Part shown: positions 21,215 to 33,861 of the stretch, in pieces
How positions within the stretch are numbered: the first letter of the stretch is position 1
Layout of the letters: each line of letters starts with the position of its first letter
Origin: Mucor racemosus
Lineage: Eukaryota; Mucoromycota; Mucoromycetes; Mucorales; Mucoraceae
NCBI GenBank assembly: GCA_027405735.1
Contig: JAPEHQ010000006.1
Location: forward strand, 992,001-1,056,000
DNA: 64,000 nucleotides
Direction: 5' to 3'
Made by a program: the position numbers and the translations under genes
Notes under the pieces: generated by a model
Database searches by the model: none
The model's input: only the letters and a program-made list of their open reading frames with translations
What the model was told of the DNA's origin: nothing

Positions 21215-23188
21215 ATGCCTTCTTCAGAGGTCAAATCAGATACTGAGCATCATCAAGACAAACCAATTTTAGGTAAATATCGACATTTATAGACATAAGC
21301 ACATGTAAACAAATCTAATAAAGGTTCTAGGCCAGGATTTTGCTCATAAAAATAGTAACCCTAATCCAGTTACTTCTGAGGATGAAGTGCTCGATACTCC
21401 TCCATCAACAACAAACATTCAATTTGATAGCAAGAAAAATAGCCTAGATTTAAATCAAAGACCTTCAGCTTATGTCACCGAGGATAAAATTCACAATTCT
21501 GTCAAATTAGATGACACAGTTACAGAAGGTAGACCAAGCATTTACTTGTTTATCTTTGTAAATCCATTAAGTGGGGATCGAAAGGGTAGTGACCTAGTCA
21601 ATTTACCTATTCAACACTTTCGTCTCCGCAAGTTTCCTCAAGTTCAAGTTGAAGTGCACAACATTTTGGATGATGAAGATCGAAAAAATGGCGTAAAAAA
21701 TATACAACTGGTAGAAACAAAGCTGAATTTCGGTCAATTACCACCACTTGAACCGCAAAATGCATCTGAAAACGATAGCACATCATCATCTAGTTCAGAA
21801 AAAGGTATTTTATCAGATGCTGTACAGACTAGACAAATTCATGTTTGGAGTGCTGGTGGCGATGGAACTGTCATGAGTGTATTTGAGCTATTGGTAGCAC
21901 ATAAAATTAATCTAGATCTTGTATTCTTTTCTTGTAAGTCCTACATTTCGCCAATAACGGTATTACATGTATGCTAATCAATAAATCTATATAGGTATTC
22001 CTTTTGGTACTGGTAATGATTTCAGTCAAGTTTTAGGTTGGGGTCGTACAATTCCTGATAAGAATATCCTTGGATCGAAATTACAAAACCTGCAAGAATT
22101 AATTGCTGATAGACTTGAGAAATCAGAAGCTGCTCGATTAGATATCTGGCAAATCAAAATGACATCTTATCCATCTGGTTATGTTCGTGAAGCTGGCCCT
22201 AAAGAAAGAAGGGATGGTCATGACGTAGCTGAAGTAAAAGAACCAGTTAATAAAAACAATCATGAAATGATCAGAAAAATGAGTAATTACATGTCAATTG
22301 GTGTACAAGGCTTTGTTGGTAGTGGTTTTGAAGCTCATAGAGCTGGAAATAGACTTATGAATATGCTAATCTACGCTCATGAAAGCTCGAAATGGGTCTT
22401 TTGGAGAAGATTTCCTGATCTAACTCGATTCGTCAAGAGCTTTAGTCAAAATGGAAAAGATGTACTCGACTGGCCAACTCCTGAAGAAAAGCAAGATAAA
22501 AATAGGAACATATCGAATTTACCAGAAATAAGTAAAGATCCTATTGATCTAGTGATTCAGAATATTCCACACATCTGGTATGTTGCATATTATAAAAGAT
22601 ATGATCTTGTACTAATTGTAATTCTATATGTTCGATAGGGGTAGAGAAGTTGATTTGTGGGGTGAAGCTGAATCTGGTCTCGAATCAGTAATAAATCGTT
22701 CCGGTCCTTGCGATCCTAAAACATGGCAACCTCAACGAGCTAATGACGGCAGACTTGAAGTGATAAGTCTCGAGAATATGACCAGTTACTTGAAGAAACT
22801 TGCCAACTTCCGCGATCATGTTTCTCGTATTGGTCAATTTGATTCCCCTTTTGAAATTAACTTTCGTGAACCTGAACATCATATGAAAGAAGTAGATAAA
22901 GTCAATAGTAATTCTGCGTGGGCAAAAACAAAGGCATTTGTAAAAGATAAATCTAGACACAAATATGAAAAGAAAAATATCATGTGTATAATGTGCGATG
23001 GTGAATTTTATGAAATTAAAGATCCCAAAACGATTTGTTTCGATCGTTTTGCTCAAATTTGGACTTTGGGTAGAAACGATAAAGAAAATCAAGGTAGACT
23101 GGTGAAAGATGAACTCGACGCCAAAATAGACAATGATCATATTGTTTCCCCACCTCCTTCAATTGCAAAAGACGCACAACAAGACTAA
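21215..23188 (+). CDS. Diacylglycerol kinase
   Basis: Exons 21215-21272, 21331-21933, 21995-22577 and 22639-23188 give 597 residues. The catalytic domain begins near 110 (YLFIFVNPLSGDRKGSDL). It carries the ATP-site glycine signature VWSAGGDGTVMSVFELL and FGTGNDFSQVLGWG, both diagnostic of the DAGK/sphingosine kinase superfamily. The accessory domain follows, with MSIGVQGFVGSGFEAHR and the late GREVDLWG and NDGRLEVISL segments. DAG kinases phosphorylate diacylglycerol to phosphatidate at membranes. No C1 domains, EF hands or membrane segments are seen, so recruitment must differ from animal isoforms. The first 100 residues and a Ser-rich insert before the GGDGT motif are low-complexity. A sphingosine or ceramide kinase is less likely because the DAGK accessory pattern is present. 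Confidence 0.9.
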
Positions 23189-23411
23189 CTTTCCTTGTTA
23201 ACTTTTTTTTAATTACTGCACTATATCACGTATTAATATTATTAACTAATTTTAATAGCAATAAATTATTGCTTTATATCCTTTCACATGTTGGTCATCA
23301 TTATTTGAGCATAGGATCATTTAATAATAACTTTTCAGATTTCTATGTATTGTTTTCATTAAATAATTCGACAATAACTGTATAATCGTAGGGTTCACAT
23401 TTTGTTTCAGG

Positions 23412-23590
23412 CATCTGGTGCGACAAATCTGTAGACAAAGAATACCTTCTATGTATATTCACCTTTTAATGTAATCTTGAAATGTGAAATGTGGAAATTC
23501 TTCAATGAGAATTGTTTGATTTCCATCCGCAAACACTTCCGAATCAATGTGTAAATTATCAGCAATATTAGTTTTAAATCATTGTTTTAT
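23412..23590 (-). pseudogene. Coding-like relic
   Basis: On the minus strand a frame reads NLHIDSEVFADGNQTILIEE and continues to YIKR before a GTGAAT donor-like site, and a second frame nearby reads MPETKCEPYDYTVIVELF. The two do not join in frame with GT/AG ends, and no acceptor lies upstream of the first. It may be the remains of a small gene, or an alternative pairing was missed. Confidence 0.25.
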
Positions 23591-23676
23591 TAATTTTATT
23601 GAGAAGTGTTGATATGTTTGTGATGTGGTAAAAAAGGCAATGTAATATTAAATACACGAGGTTGAAATTTGACGTT

Positions 23677-23781
23677 TTATGTATGGAAATTATTATTGTA
23701 TGAGACAACTGTTACTAGTGTTACAATACCAGCAATGATGATAAGACATCCAATTATGGGTATAGCATGTTCTTGATCCAT
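23677..23781 (-). CDS. Candidate 34-residue single-pass membrane microprotein
   Basis: The frame starts MDQEHAIPIIGCLIIIAG and continues with about 20 strongly hydrophobic residues, then a polar tail rich in Asn, ending at TAA. It has an acidic N-terminus, one continuous membrane helix (about 7-27) and a clean ATG. Size and layout resemble small membrane subunits such as Ost4, but the residues do not clearly match that family. Short hydrophobic frames arise by chance in AT-rich DNA, so confidence is low. Confidence 0.35.
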   Translation of the reverse strand: MDQEHAIPIIGCLIIIAGIVTLVTVVSYNNNFHT

Positions 23782-25175
23782 TTTTGAGCTTGGTTTACTT
23801 TAATTTTTATTTTTGGTTGCTTAATAAGAAATATATAACGAGAAACAGTTATGAATCACAATGTCTTTTATATCTGTTTGATCATTATAATGAGCCAACA
23901 ATATATTTAATGTATTTGAAATATGTAATGGTATACATTTACATCTTGAAAGCGATTGAATAAAGGTCTGGATAAAAGTTTACATTCAAAAATGATGAAA
24001 ATGCTCATTATTTAGGGGGAAAGAACCATTTAGGACACTATGCGTACCTTTATTATTGCCTTGGATGTCATACATAACATTTAAGTGTACGTTATAAGTA
24101 TAATGTATTTTATCATTATGTTTAATAAACGTTCTAGTACTGAATATATAATTGAGACAAAGAGCAAAACATCGCAGTACTTCATCATGTATCCAAAATA
24201 GCAAATGAAAAAAAAAATAGTATCATTGCCATGATGTACATGAGCTACATTCTCATGTAAAAACGAGCACATAATTCATCGCATCTAAGCATTCTTTTCA
24301 TACCATCATTAATGTAATGACAAAAAAAACATTGTATTATTGTCAAAGGATTCAACAATGCTACTGCCATATGACAAATATAGTTCATTATGAAGAAATT
24401 ATAAATAGAGGTAAAATATACAAAGAGCATTAAAGCAACCACGGGGCTTGAGCTACGGAAAGGTATAAAAATACATTGATCTGGTCTCTTTTCTTGTTTA
24501 AATCACTCTAGGTTATTTATTACTTTGCTCTGAAAGACTCGCTTTTCTGAATTACAATGGTCTTACATGTCAAGTTAAACTATCAATTATCAGCGCTCAT
24601 TCAATAATGCAGCTGAACCTTCCCAATAAGCATAACGTGGGAACTCTATATTGCTGGTGCCTGTAAAAGGAAGTATTCCTGATCAAAATACAACCTTCTA
24701 CAACATGACACCTACGATATAAAGCTGTACTTATTTTGCATTATTAATAATATATTCCAAAACTCCTGCTCATAAAATCGCAATTGTAATAATTCTAGAT
24801 AAGAAATCACACCCATAAAAATATGCTCAGTTGCATTTTAAATTATAACTGGAATGTTGAAAGATCAACATCCATCTAATGATATTCTATCAAATCAAAC
24901 AAAGTATTAACATCATCTCAACCAAGTAACTTATGAAAGAATGTTAATAAAATATATTATGATTGAACACCTGTAAAATAGGCATCAACACACAAACATC
25001 CACTATTTTACAATTCCTATAAATATAGCATACTTTATGAAGATATCATTCTTTTTCTTCAGATTTCTTTTAATCACAATAAAAGCGTGGAAAGACTATA
25101 ATTGTATTTATCAACGCTTTTATTTTTTTATTTTATTTTTCATTTTTATAAAATTACTTCAATTTTATTGCAATA
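23782..25175. other. Gene-free AT-rich stretch
   Basis: No coding frame, RNA or shared repeat was recognised. It ends where the first dynein-repeat body copy begins. Confidence 0.5.
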
Positions 25176-27533
25176 GCATTGTAAATTCTTGAAAAAGTTC
25201 TCCAATATTCTAAAATCTCTTATTTTTAAGATTTACAAGGCTTATCAGAGGAATATTAATTTTAAAAATTATTCTTGTCCAGATCATCAATTTTGACATT
25301 TTTTGATTTTTTTTTTCTGATTTTGCAAATCTAGTATTAATTATACTACCAATTATAAAAACAAAAAATATACACATATACAGAATCTAGTGCTCTATTT
25401 GCTCAATAAAAAGAAACTAGCATTTTTATTGCAAAATATTACATGAAAATCCTTTAACCGAAATTCCGTTTTTGGGCCAAAAGTATAAATTTTCATTACT
25501 TAACTTTTATTATTAAGCTTTTATAAAATGCGTATTAGTTATGGCTACAATTTTCTCTCACAATGTAGTATATTTAAACGTTGATTTTGGTATCAAAATT
25601 TGATTTTTCTATTTTTTGATCAAAATCATGAGTGTTGGTAAGGATAAAATGAGCCCCGAAAATGTCCGCTACAAAATCTGAATTTTCAGACCATACGTGG
25701 TTAAATATAAGAAAAGTTTTAAAAAAAATGCTTTTTTATTTAAAACCTAGATATATACCATAGTATAAGAGACGTAGCCGCTCAATCGTGCTATGCTCAA
25801 TTACGGCGTCGCTCTACGGGCTCGCTTTTGCGATTTTTTAATGAATGTAAAATATGACAGACGGTTCTTCTGGTAGAAAAAATGCATGTTTCTATGATAA
25901 CAGATATTGCCTATTTTGTTTAGTTTATGGGTTGTTTATGCGCTGTAATACCGCTTTTACATTGTCTGAAATGAGCAATTTAACAGGATCTTAATTGTGC
26001 TAAATAATGTAAAGCCTTGAAAATACTTTTCTATGATGTGTGTTGTTTCTCTTTTTTTTGTTTTCGTATTCCAAGGAGATATTCACCGTTTTATAAGGCA
26101 TATCAGATTATTAAGTTGGTATTCTTTTCTTGTGCCTGAATACGCATTCTAACATAAGGGACTCATGTTTTTAATATAAGTAGTAGTCTACTATTATGTT
26201 AGAGACCGATATTTTTATTGACCAAATTCTAAGATCAAATATCATTATTTACCACTGGATTGTTGGACGTATTTCTTGATTACCATATCAAATCGAAGGC
26301 AATAATGATATTTATATCTACTCAATGAAAAGCTAGAACTGGCTACAAACCCACGAAATGTTCCAGAAAAGTGATAAAATTTCAAATGATATAGAAACAA
26401 AAAAAAGAATAATCTAATGTTTTGTCTTATAACCATAGTTTCGATCGTAGCTACTGCATACTTGAAAACAAATCTTTTTACAGCTGACACTCATAAACTA
26501 AAATAATAAGTTTAAAGAATGTTAATTTGTTTAAATTTTATGTGTGATAAAGTAACATATATAATCTTAAATTTCGCTTGCATATAAATTCAAGCAGTAA
26601 GTTTTTTTTTACTACGTTTATGCTCGAGTAAAAACCATTGTTGCTGTAGACATGATAGCTACAAACATTTTTACAAATGATGGTGATAATCGTAAATATA
26701 TTGGTTCTTGCATATATTGCTCTACATCAACAACGTATTGAATTGTAGTGTCTATAATTTATATTAATAAAAACAAATGTAATTTAAAAACCCATTCCAG
26801 TAAAAAAAATGCAATGAAATTTTGAGAACGGCACGATGCTCATGTACAAACCAATTTGTGCTCATACGATCAGCTCATTATGTTCATGGTTAGATTTCAT
26901 TATTATGCACAAATAGGGATAATGATATGCTTATCGGGCAATTCTACTATTATGCACACATGGGATTAATGTTATGCACACATGGGATTAATGTAATGCA
27001 CACGGACAAAATCTATAATTCTGCACATACAGGCTTAGCGTTGTCCTCATGTGCAGTTTCTTTTGTTGTGCCCATGTGCATATTGTTATCTTTTCAACCA
27101 TATTCAGTGGGCACAACAGCTCAGGCTATAGTGTGCAGCCCACTGTAATGATTCACATTACATGATGTTTCAACAATAATTGCATGAATTAGTTTCAGTT
27201 GTATAATCCATATAAATATGTAAATGTTGAATCAGATATTGAACATTAGTGAAAATATCTGTTTCTTTCCTTTGTTAATAATTTTGAATCAAATAAACTT
27301 ATTATCACAACCCCAACCGATCTATTACTTAATACTACTTGTCCAATATTACATTTAATACATAGTAAGTATTGACCAAAATAATAGTCAACTACAGTTA
27401 GTAACACCAACAACGTCCACCTTTTGTACTTCTTTCTTAATAGGCTCAATCTATTACAAGATCATAGTACTTATTACACCCACCTGGGTACAACGAAATC
27501 ATCTTGTGCAGCACAGGTCAACCGTAGTACGAC
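25176..27533 (+). repeat. Dynein-fragment repeat, 5'-truncated copy (body only)
   Basis: Matches the body of the copies at 27536 and 54027 from the segment TTCTTGAAAAAGTTCTC onward to the shared end GTGCAGCACAGGTC. The dynein exon part is missing at the 5' side. A 366-base insert (27139-27504) splits the 3' end. The copy is followed within a few bases by the start of the next unit, so the two form a tandem pair. It includes the CTCGCTACGCTC-type motif near 25785 and short tandem repeats with GCACACATGGGATTAATG near 26954-27000. Confidence 0.7.
27139..27504. mobile_element. 366-base insertion flanked by 7-base direct repeats
   Basis: The sequence TGTGCAG occurs at 27132-27138 and 27505-27511. 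The copy ending at 56692 runs through the site with a single TGTGCAG, so this is an insertion into the repeat. It has no open frame of note and no clear inverted ends. A solo LTR or non-autonomous element is possible. Confidence 0.5.
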
Positions 27534-27535
27534 TG

Positions 27536-29271
27536 CATATTAATGAATCAGAGAAAATACAGCTAGTAAAAAATTGAGACCCAGTGTACATCGATCGAGG
27601 TTAAGATTGATAAAAGGTGCATTTATTATGTAGTGAAAATTGCAACATTTTGATGGATAGAAATTACAGGACCAAGATATTGTGTTTGCCTCAGGATTTT
27701 TAAAAGAGTTTAAAAGCATTGAATAAATTGGCTGGGACAAAAAGGGTAAAAAGGCGGCAGTAGGTTCCAGTGATGGTCATGTTTATGTTTATGATATTGG
27801 AGAGGTAAGGCTAAATCTTAATGTAAATCACCTCTAGCGCAATAATTATAAAGTAAGATTATATTATCATCAAATAAACTACCACACAATATTAACGTGT
27901 ATTGATATTTACAGTAATAAGTTTGAATTCAGTGGGTACAGCACCATTAATTCTTGAAAAAATTCTCAAGTATTATAAAACCTCTTATTTTTAAGATTTA
28001 CAAGGCTTATAAGCGGAATATTAATTTTGAAAATTATTCTTGTCCAGATCATCAATTTTGGCATTTTTTAATTTTTTTTTCTGATTTTGCAAATCTAGTA
28101 TTAATTATACTACCAATTATAAAAACAAAAAATATACACATATACAAAATTTAGTGCTCTATTTGCTCAATAAAAAATAATAAACATTTTTATCGCAAAA
28201 TATTACATGAAAACCCTTTAACCGAAATTCCGTTTTTGGGCCAAAAGTACAAATTTTCATTACTTAACTTTTATTATTAAGCTTTTATAAAATGCGTATT
28301 GGTTATGGCTACAATTTTCTCTCACAATGTAGTATATTTAAACGTTGATTTTGGTATCCAAAATTGGTTTTTCTGTTTTTTGATCAAAATCACGAGTGTT
28401 GGTAAGGATAAAATGAGCCCCGAAAATGTCCGCTACAAAGTCTGAATTTTCAGACCGTACATGGTTAAATATAAAAAAAGTTAAAAAAATGCATTTTTAT
28501 TTAAAGCTTAGACATACAGTATACCATAGTCTAAGAGACTTAGTCGTTCAATCTTGCTATGCTCAATTACGGCGTTGCTCTAGGGATTCGCTTTTGCAAT
28601 TTTTTAATGAATGTATGGTATGACAGACGTTTTTTGTAGTAGAAAAATATATGTTTTTATGATAGCAGATATCGCCTGTTTTGTTTAGTTTATGGCTCAT
28701 CCGCTGTAATACTTCTTTTACATTGGCTGAAATGTGCAATTTAACAGAGTTTTAATTGCGCTAAACAATGTAAAGCCTTGAAAATCTTTTTCTACATGTG
28801 TTATTTATCTCTTATTGTTTTCACATTCCAAGGATATTATTCACCGTTTTATAAGGCATATCAGACTATGCAGCTGGTATTCTTTTCTTTTCTTTTATCT
28901 GAATACGCATGCTAACATAAAGGACTAATGTTTTTAATATAGGTAGCAGTCTATATTAGAGACTGATACTTTTATTTAGCCACATTCTAGAATTAAATAT
29001 CACTATTTACTACTGTATTGTTGGACGTATTTCTTGATGATTACCAGATCAAATCGAAGGCAATAATATTTATATCTACTCAATGAAAAGCTAGAACTGG
29101 CTACAAACCCACGAAATGTTCCAGAAAAGTGATAAAATTTCAAACGATATAATACAGAAACAAAAAAGAAGAAGAGTAACATAATGTCCTGCTTAATAAC
29201 CATAGTTTTGATCGTAGCTATACTTGAAAGTAAATCTTTTAACAGCTGACAATCGTAAGCTAAAATAATAG
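27536..29271 (+). repeat. Dynein-fragment repeat, copy 2 (3'-truncated)
   Basis: Begins with ATATTAATGAATCAGAG as the copy at 54027 does. The dynein part is reduced to 27718-27804 (KALNKLA to the GTAAG donor at 27805), with the preceding VDGTGQFDLWNLN-coding part deleted. The body follows until about 29271, where similarity to the copy at 54027 ends. No functional product is expected. Confidence 0.75.
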
Positions 29272-29485
29272 TTGTTATTCTTATAAAACAATACAAATTA
29301 TTTACCCACTGGATATTTTTTGAAGAAATCAAATCAACAATCAGCAAGATCTCGTGTTAGTTTCTAACGTAGTAAAAAATTTGTTAATAAACATGTATCG
29401 TAATTATAATAGGACTTTATGAACAAAGGATCTTTATGAATGAAATGAAGGCAACCTAATAAAATGGTGTAAGAAATATAATAGT
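29272..29485. other. Unassigned flank between repeat copy 2 and the retrotransposon
   Basis: No similarity elsewhere in the window was seen. The last eight bases, ATAATAGT, match the bases just after the 3' LTR. Confidence 0.4.
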
Positions 29486-29972
29486 TGAGGTGAACTAAGC
29501 TAGATTCCCATCATAAAATACCTAAATTAAATGTTATCTCATTGAAACCATGATATTAAAGATAAGACTATATAGTAAATAAACAATTGCATGAAGATAG
29601 CAAGGGTATAATACTCGAATAAGAGATGTTAAAATACTAAAGTAACGTGGGGTATCCCAAATAAGAAATACAAAAAGTACATGCTTGTCAAGTAGAACAA
29701 GTAAGGGCTGTTCTGAAAGCATGATTGACAGAATATATTTGAAGCGCCGTTCTTGATCCACCAAATCAATAACCAAACAACCCAGCATTTACATTCAAAA
29801 TTAATGGAATCGTTGGCAACTGCAATACAATTGCCAGATGGACAGATAGTAAATAATCACCAAATAATATAAATAGAGACGTAGAATAACCATTTTATTG
29901 CACATTATCCATATTATAAGAAGGATTTTAACAGTATCCTTTATCGCTTTTTTACACCCTTATTTTATTGCA
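29486..29972 (+). repeat. 5' LTR of the Ty3/gypsy element
   Basis: 487 bases, TGAGGTGAACT to TTTATTGCA. It differs from the 3' LTR by scattered substitutions and a few small insertions, for example extra bases in the 3' copy near 34245 and 34303, so insertion was fairly recent. Confidence 0.9.
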
Positions 29973-30014
29973 TTTTTTAATGTGACAATCGAATCATTGA
30001 TTTTATTATTATTT

Positions 30015-31426
30015 ATGTCAACCTCTGTATTCTCTACTGGTAGTCCTCCTCTATCGTCTCCTGAGCCTGAAGATGAAGAGAAAGTTGAAGACAAATTATC
30101 TGAAGCTGCTCCACCCCAACCTGTTATCAAGCCTCCAACATTGACCGAAGTATTAAAAAAGGTTTTTCTAAAGAAGGAAAATCCACAAACTGCATACTTG
30201 AAAGCTTTGAATGATCCAAACGTTGATGATAATGAAGCTGATAAACTGTGCAATATTGTAACTAACTTGGATAAGCATGTCAAAGCTCTCTCTGATGGTC
30301 TTAAGGTTGCTTTGCTGCTGCTGCTGCCACTACCAAGATCTCTGATAATTCATTATTATCTTTTGGTCTAAAGATCTCTAAAAGGGATCTCCCAACAAAG
30401 TTTCAGTTGGAAGATAATAAAGCCAAACCTTTTCCAAGTGAAAATTTCTATAAGTCAGCCGATCATTTCCTATCCGAATTTAAAAAGATAGTGTACTCTT
30501 CCGGTCAAGATATTGAAAATATATGGCGAAAATACATTCCTCTCACTTTGTCTTATGAATTGGATGACTGGATGAAGAAGACTGTAGTTTTGAAGTCAAA
30601 TAATTGGCATGATGTTAAGTTGGTCTTTAGCAAGAAATTTGGTACTGTTGTTTCAAGAATTCACAGAAGACGTGCTGTTATGAACATGGAGATTGGTTTT
30701 AATGAGTCCGTTTATGAATACTCTAATCGTCTCTTTCGTACTGTTGGTGAAGCCGGTTACAATTGTGATGGTCTAACCATTGGTGATATTTTTCTTCTCT
30801 CTTTACCTGGAGAATGGCAGTTAAACATTTGTACCGTATTGTTATCCAACACCAAGAGACAGGCCTAGACAACTAGGGAAATACATAATGCTGCTATCGA
30901 TCTTCTCGGTGAAAAGACTCCCCATTCTTGGTTTGGCTTTAAAAGTGATTCTTCAAAAAGAAAGCTTGCTTCTGTTGACAAGTTGTCATCTGGGTCCTCT
31001 GGTCCTCCTACTGTCAACTCATCTGCTGTACCTACTCTACCTAAGGCAAGAATGCTAGGTGATCGCAGCTTACCTTATAAAGCTACCAAGGACTCAACAC
31101 CCTGTCGTCATTGTGGCCGCCCTTGGAAACATGGACACACTTGCGAAGAGTACCGTATTGCAATACGACAAAAGGTACCGTCTAGTGGTGTTAATGTATT
31201 ATCTGTCTCAACTACTGATAACATGAAAGAAGAAAATGAAACTGATTTGATGGCTCAAGCCTTGAAAGAAGTATATGAAAATGATACTCATCATATCTGT
31301 AAGTCAAAAAAGACTAAAAACAAAACCAATATAAAACTAATCACCCCATTCCTATTAAACAATAGAAGAATTATCGGCAGAGTTGACTCGGGTGTCGACA
31401 TTAGTTTTATTAACAAAATATATTAA
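30015..31426 (+). pseudogene. Broken gag (capsid and zinc knuckle) with start of protease
   Basis: Starts at ATG 30015 (MSTSVFSTGSPPLSSPEPED). A frameshift at a CTG/GCT run near 30310 moves it to the frame containing the retroviral-type capsid region, DHFLSEFKKIV to GEAGYNCDGLTIGD. A TAG stop interrupts at about 30866. The frame then resumes to the knuckle CRHCGRPWKHGHTC near 31096-31137, an unusual spacing of the CCHC type. The aspartic protease begins with GRVDSGVDISFIN near 31378-31416, where the usual DTGA/DSGA alanine is valine, and another stop follows. Confidence 0.85.
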
Positions 31427-31479
31427 ATAAATAACTCTCAGATATACAAACATATAAAACAACTGGTTATCTTAATTTT

Positions 31480-31770
31480 TTGTCTGTAAATGATGACAAT
31501 AAAAATGGTGCTGTAAGAAGAATTGGCAAAACAGAACCAATGGAAGTTACATATACTATTAACATGAAATTTACTCATGTATTTGAAGTCATTGAATTTA
31601 ATGATGAACTGTCTACTGAATTTGACGTGCTACTTGGTATCGATATTTTGCCTAAAATGAACATTTATCTGCAAGATGTAGCATTTAAATTCCCTGATTC
31701 AGAAAGAGACAATAAATTAAAGCAATTTAAAGACATAAACCATGATAATGAAAATAAATACAACCCATAA
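31480..31770 (+). pseudogene. C-terminal half of the retropepsin domain
   Basis: Contains EFDVLLGIDILPKMNIYL, the second conserved strand of Ty3 proteases (ILG-D type). It is separated from the DSG half by stop codons near 31426-31450. A short following stretch (about 31770-31880) resembles the linker leading to reverse transcriptase, after which the polymerase is absent. Confidence 0.75.
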
Positions 31771-31932
31771 AATGCTGATTATGGTACACCAAGTGAAAGA
31801 AAAGAAGTATTAGCTCAAATTCAACCAGCTTTGGATAGAAACATGGCTATTCCTAGTGATGCAGCATGTGCCATGCCATAATCAGTCGTAAAAATCAAAA
31901 TATCATACCCGTACGTAGCTCTTATAAAAGGC

Positions 31933-33317
31933 ATGGAAAATATCCTTGCTGATCGCTTATCGAGATTATACCCTGCCATAACCGAAGATGAAAAGCTTGC
32001 TGATGAATATGCTCAGCAAATCAAGAAATTAGAAAAGATAATTTTCTTACAAAGAGCAAAAGAAAATGTAATTGTAAAGCAAAAAAAGCTTTATTCCAAA
32101 GATCATAACCTAAATGCACTCTCAGTCAAAATTGGTAGTAAGAGATTCAAAAAAACCTCAACTGATTATGTCTGCCCTCCTGAAAATGATTGTGAAAAAA
32201 TAATCCATGATGCCCATAAAATTGGTCACTTTGGTATTGCAGCTGTTGTAAAACATATTCACACTTATTGTGGTCTTCATTGGAATACCATCTATAATGA
32301 TGTCAAAGAAAATTTGATGTCCTGTAAGGAGTGTCAATTACATAATATTGCTAAGAAAGGTTTTAATCCTGCAAGAAGTGTTGTATCATACGAACCATTT
32401 GATTTTATCAGCATGGATATTATTGGACCTTTACCTGTAACTGAAAAAAGAAATTGTTATATTCTTGTCGTTGTTGATGTTTGTACAAAATACATTATTG
32501 CTAGTCCTGCACACAATAAACAGAGTGATACCATTGCTAATCTGTTGACTTCAGTATACGGAGATTACGGCTTGGCAGTAAACGTTATTACCTTATCTGA
32601 TAATGGGAAAGAATTTAAGTCAAATTTATCTGAATATATTTACAAAAAATTGAACATTGAAATGATCCAAAGCACCCCTTATTACGCACAGGAAATGGCC
32701 ACAGTGAAAACGCTGTAAAAGTTGTTTCCGGAACGCTGAGGAAAATGTGTGAAAATGATACCAAAAACTGGGATAATCGTTTGCCTATTGTTCAACTAGC
32801 AATCAATATGAAAGTCCAAGACCGTACAGCAAGTACCCCTTTTAGCTTGATGTTTGCTAGGCAAGTAAATTTGGACCCTAAAAAAATAAATTGAAACAAC
32901 AGGAAAACTTTGACACTTGAAAAATTGCAAAAACGTGCTGAAACTATGGATGATATTGCCTTTCCTGCTATTCAACAAAGAACAAATAAATTAGCCAAAT
33001 TATATCGTTAAAAATTCAATAAAAAACACTACATAATAGAAAATATTCCAACTGGTACACCTGTGATGATAAGTTTTGCAGAAGGTCGATCAAATAAATT
33101 GGCTCCACTCTATTCAGGACCATATATTGTAGTGAGACGTACTCGAGCAGGAACCTATGTACTAAAAGATGATGCAAATGAACTACACCATCGTGAATAT
33201 ACAACTTCAGAGTTAAAAGTTGTATCTTTAGATGAAACAGCTCTTGAAGAAAAGTATACGAAGTCGAAGAAATCCGTGATCATCGTGAATTACCTGATGG
33301 TACCACCGAGTATCTGA
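31933..33317 (+). pseudogene. Broken integrase region
   Basis: Opens with MENILADRLSRL, which in intact elements lies just after RNase H, so the deletion removed reverse transcriptase and RNase H. A zinc-binding HHCC motif follows (HDAHKIGHFG, CKECQLHN). Catalytic aspartates lie in FISMDIIGPL and TLSDNGKEF. A frameshift near 32690 precedes the glutamate-bearing segment (NGHSENAV in another frame), and stops occur near 32893 and 33009. An LAPLYSGPYIVVRRT segment marks the C-terminal integrase domain. Confidence 0.85.
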
Positions 33318-33571
33318 CAAAATGGTGTGATTATGGTGAAAGAGAAAACGACTGGCTCACACCCGACCTTTTCTCAACACCTACACCTATTGCAAACTAT
33401 TGGAAAAAAGTAAAAGAACTTCGACAACGAAAAGTATTTAGAAAAGAAATCAATGATATTTCAACCAAAGGTACTGAAAATACAAATACATCTACCAAAC
33501 GCAAATCTAAATTGCCTCAAACACAAGTTTTTTGTCGTCGACAATGTGCAATAATTTCAAAATCCAAATAA
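33258..33571 (+). pseudogene. Chromodomain at the end of the retrotransposon
   Basis: After a further frameshift a frame reads VEEIRDHREL, then TEYLTKWCDYGERENDWLT and a PIANYWKKVK segment, the pattern of retroelement chromodomains. Such domains steer integration to particular chromatin in chromoviruses. A Lys-rich tail follows to a stop. Confidence 0.8.
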
Positions 33572-33861
33572 TATTTTACTAAAAATGATCTCTACTACCA
33601 AATCCAACATAATACCTCTTAATAAACAAAAATTTTGATCCATAAATCATTGAATCTCTTATCCTATATATATAATATGTTCTTTTGTACTCTAATTAAT
33701 AGATCTATGATCTCCTAAAAAGCAAGTTTGTCTGTTTCTAACAAAAATAAAAATAAAGTTTTTTTCTCTAACTACTACTGATGCCATTTTGGATTTTAGT
33801 TTTTCGAAATTTGCTGCATACTGGGTCAACGCAAACAAGGTTTGCGTTTGGCAGGGAGGCA

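Noticed and set aside
29534..29788. Minus-strand frame of 84 codons in the 5' LTR, repeated in the 3' LTR
   Set aside because: Found in both copies because the LTRs are duplicates; there is no independent sign of translation.
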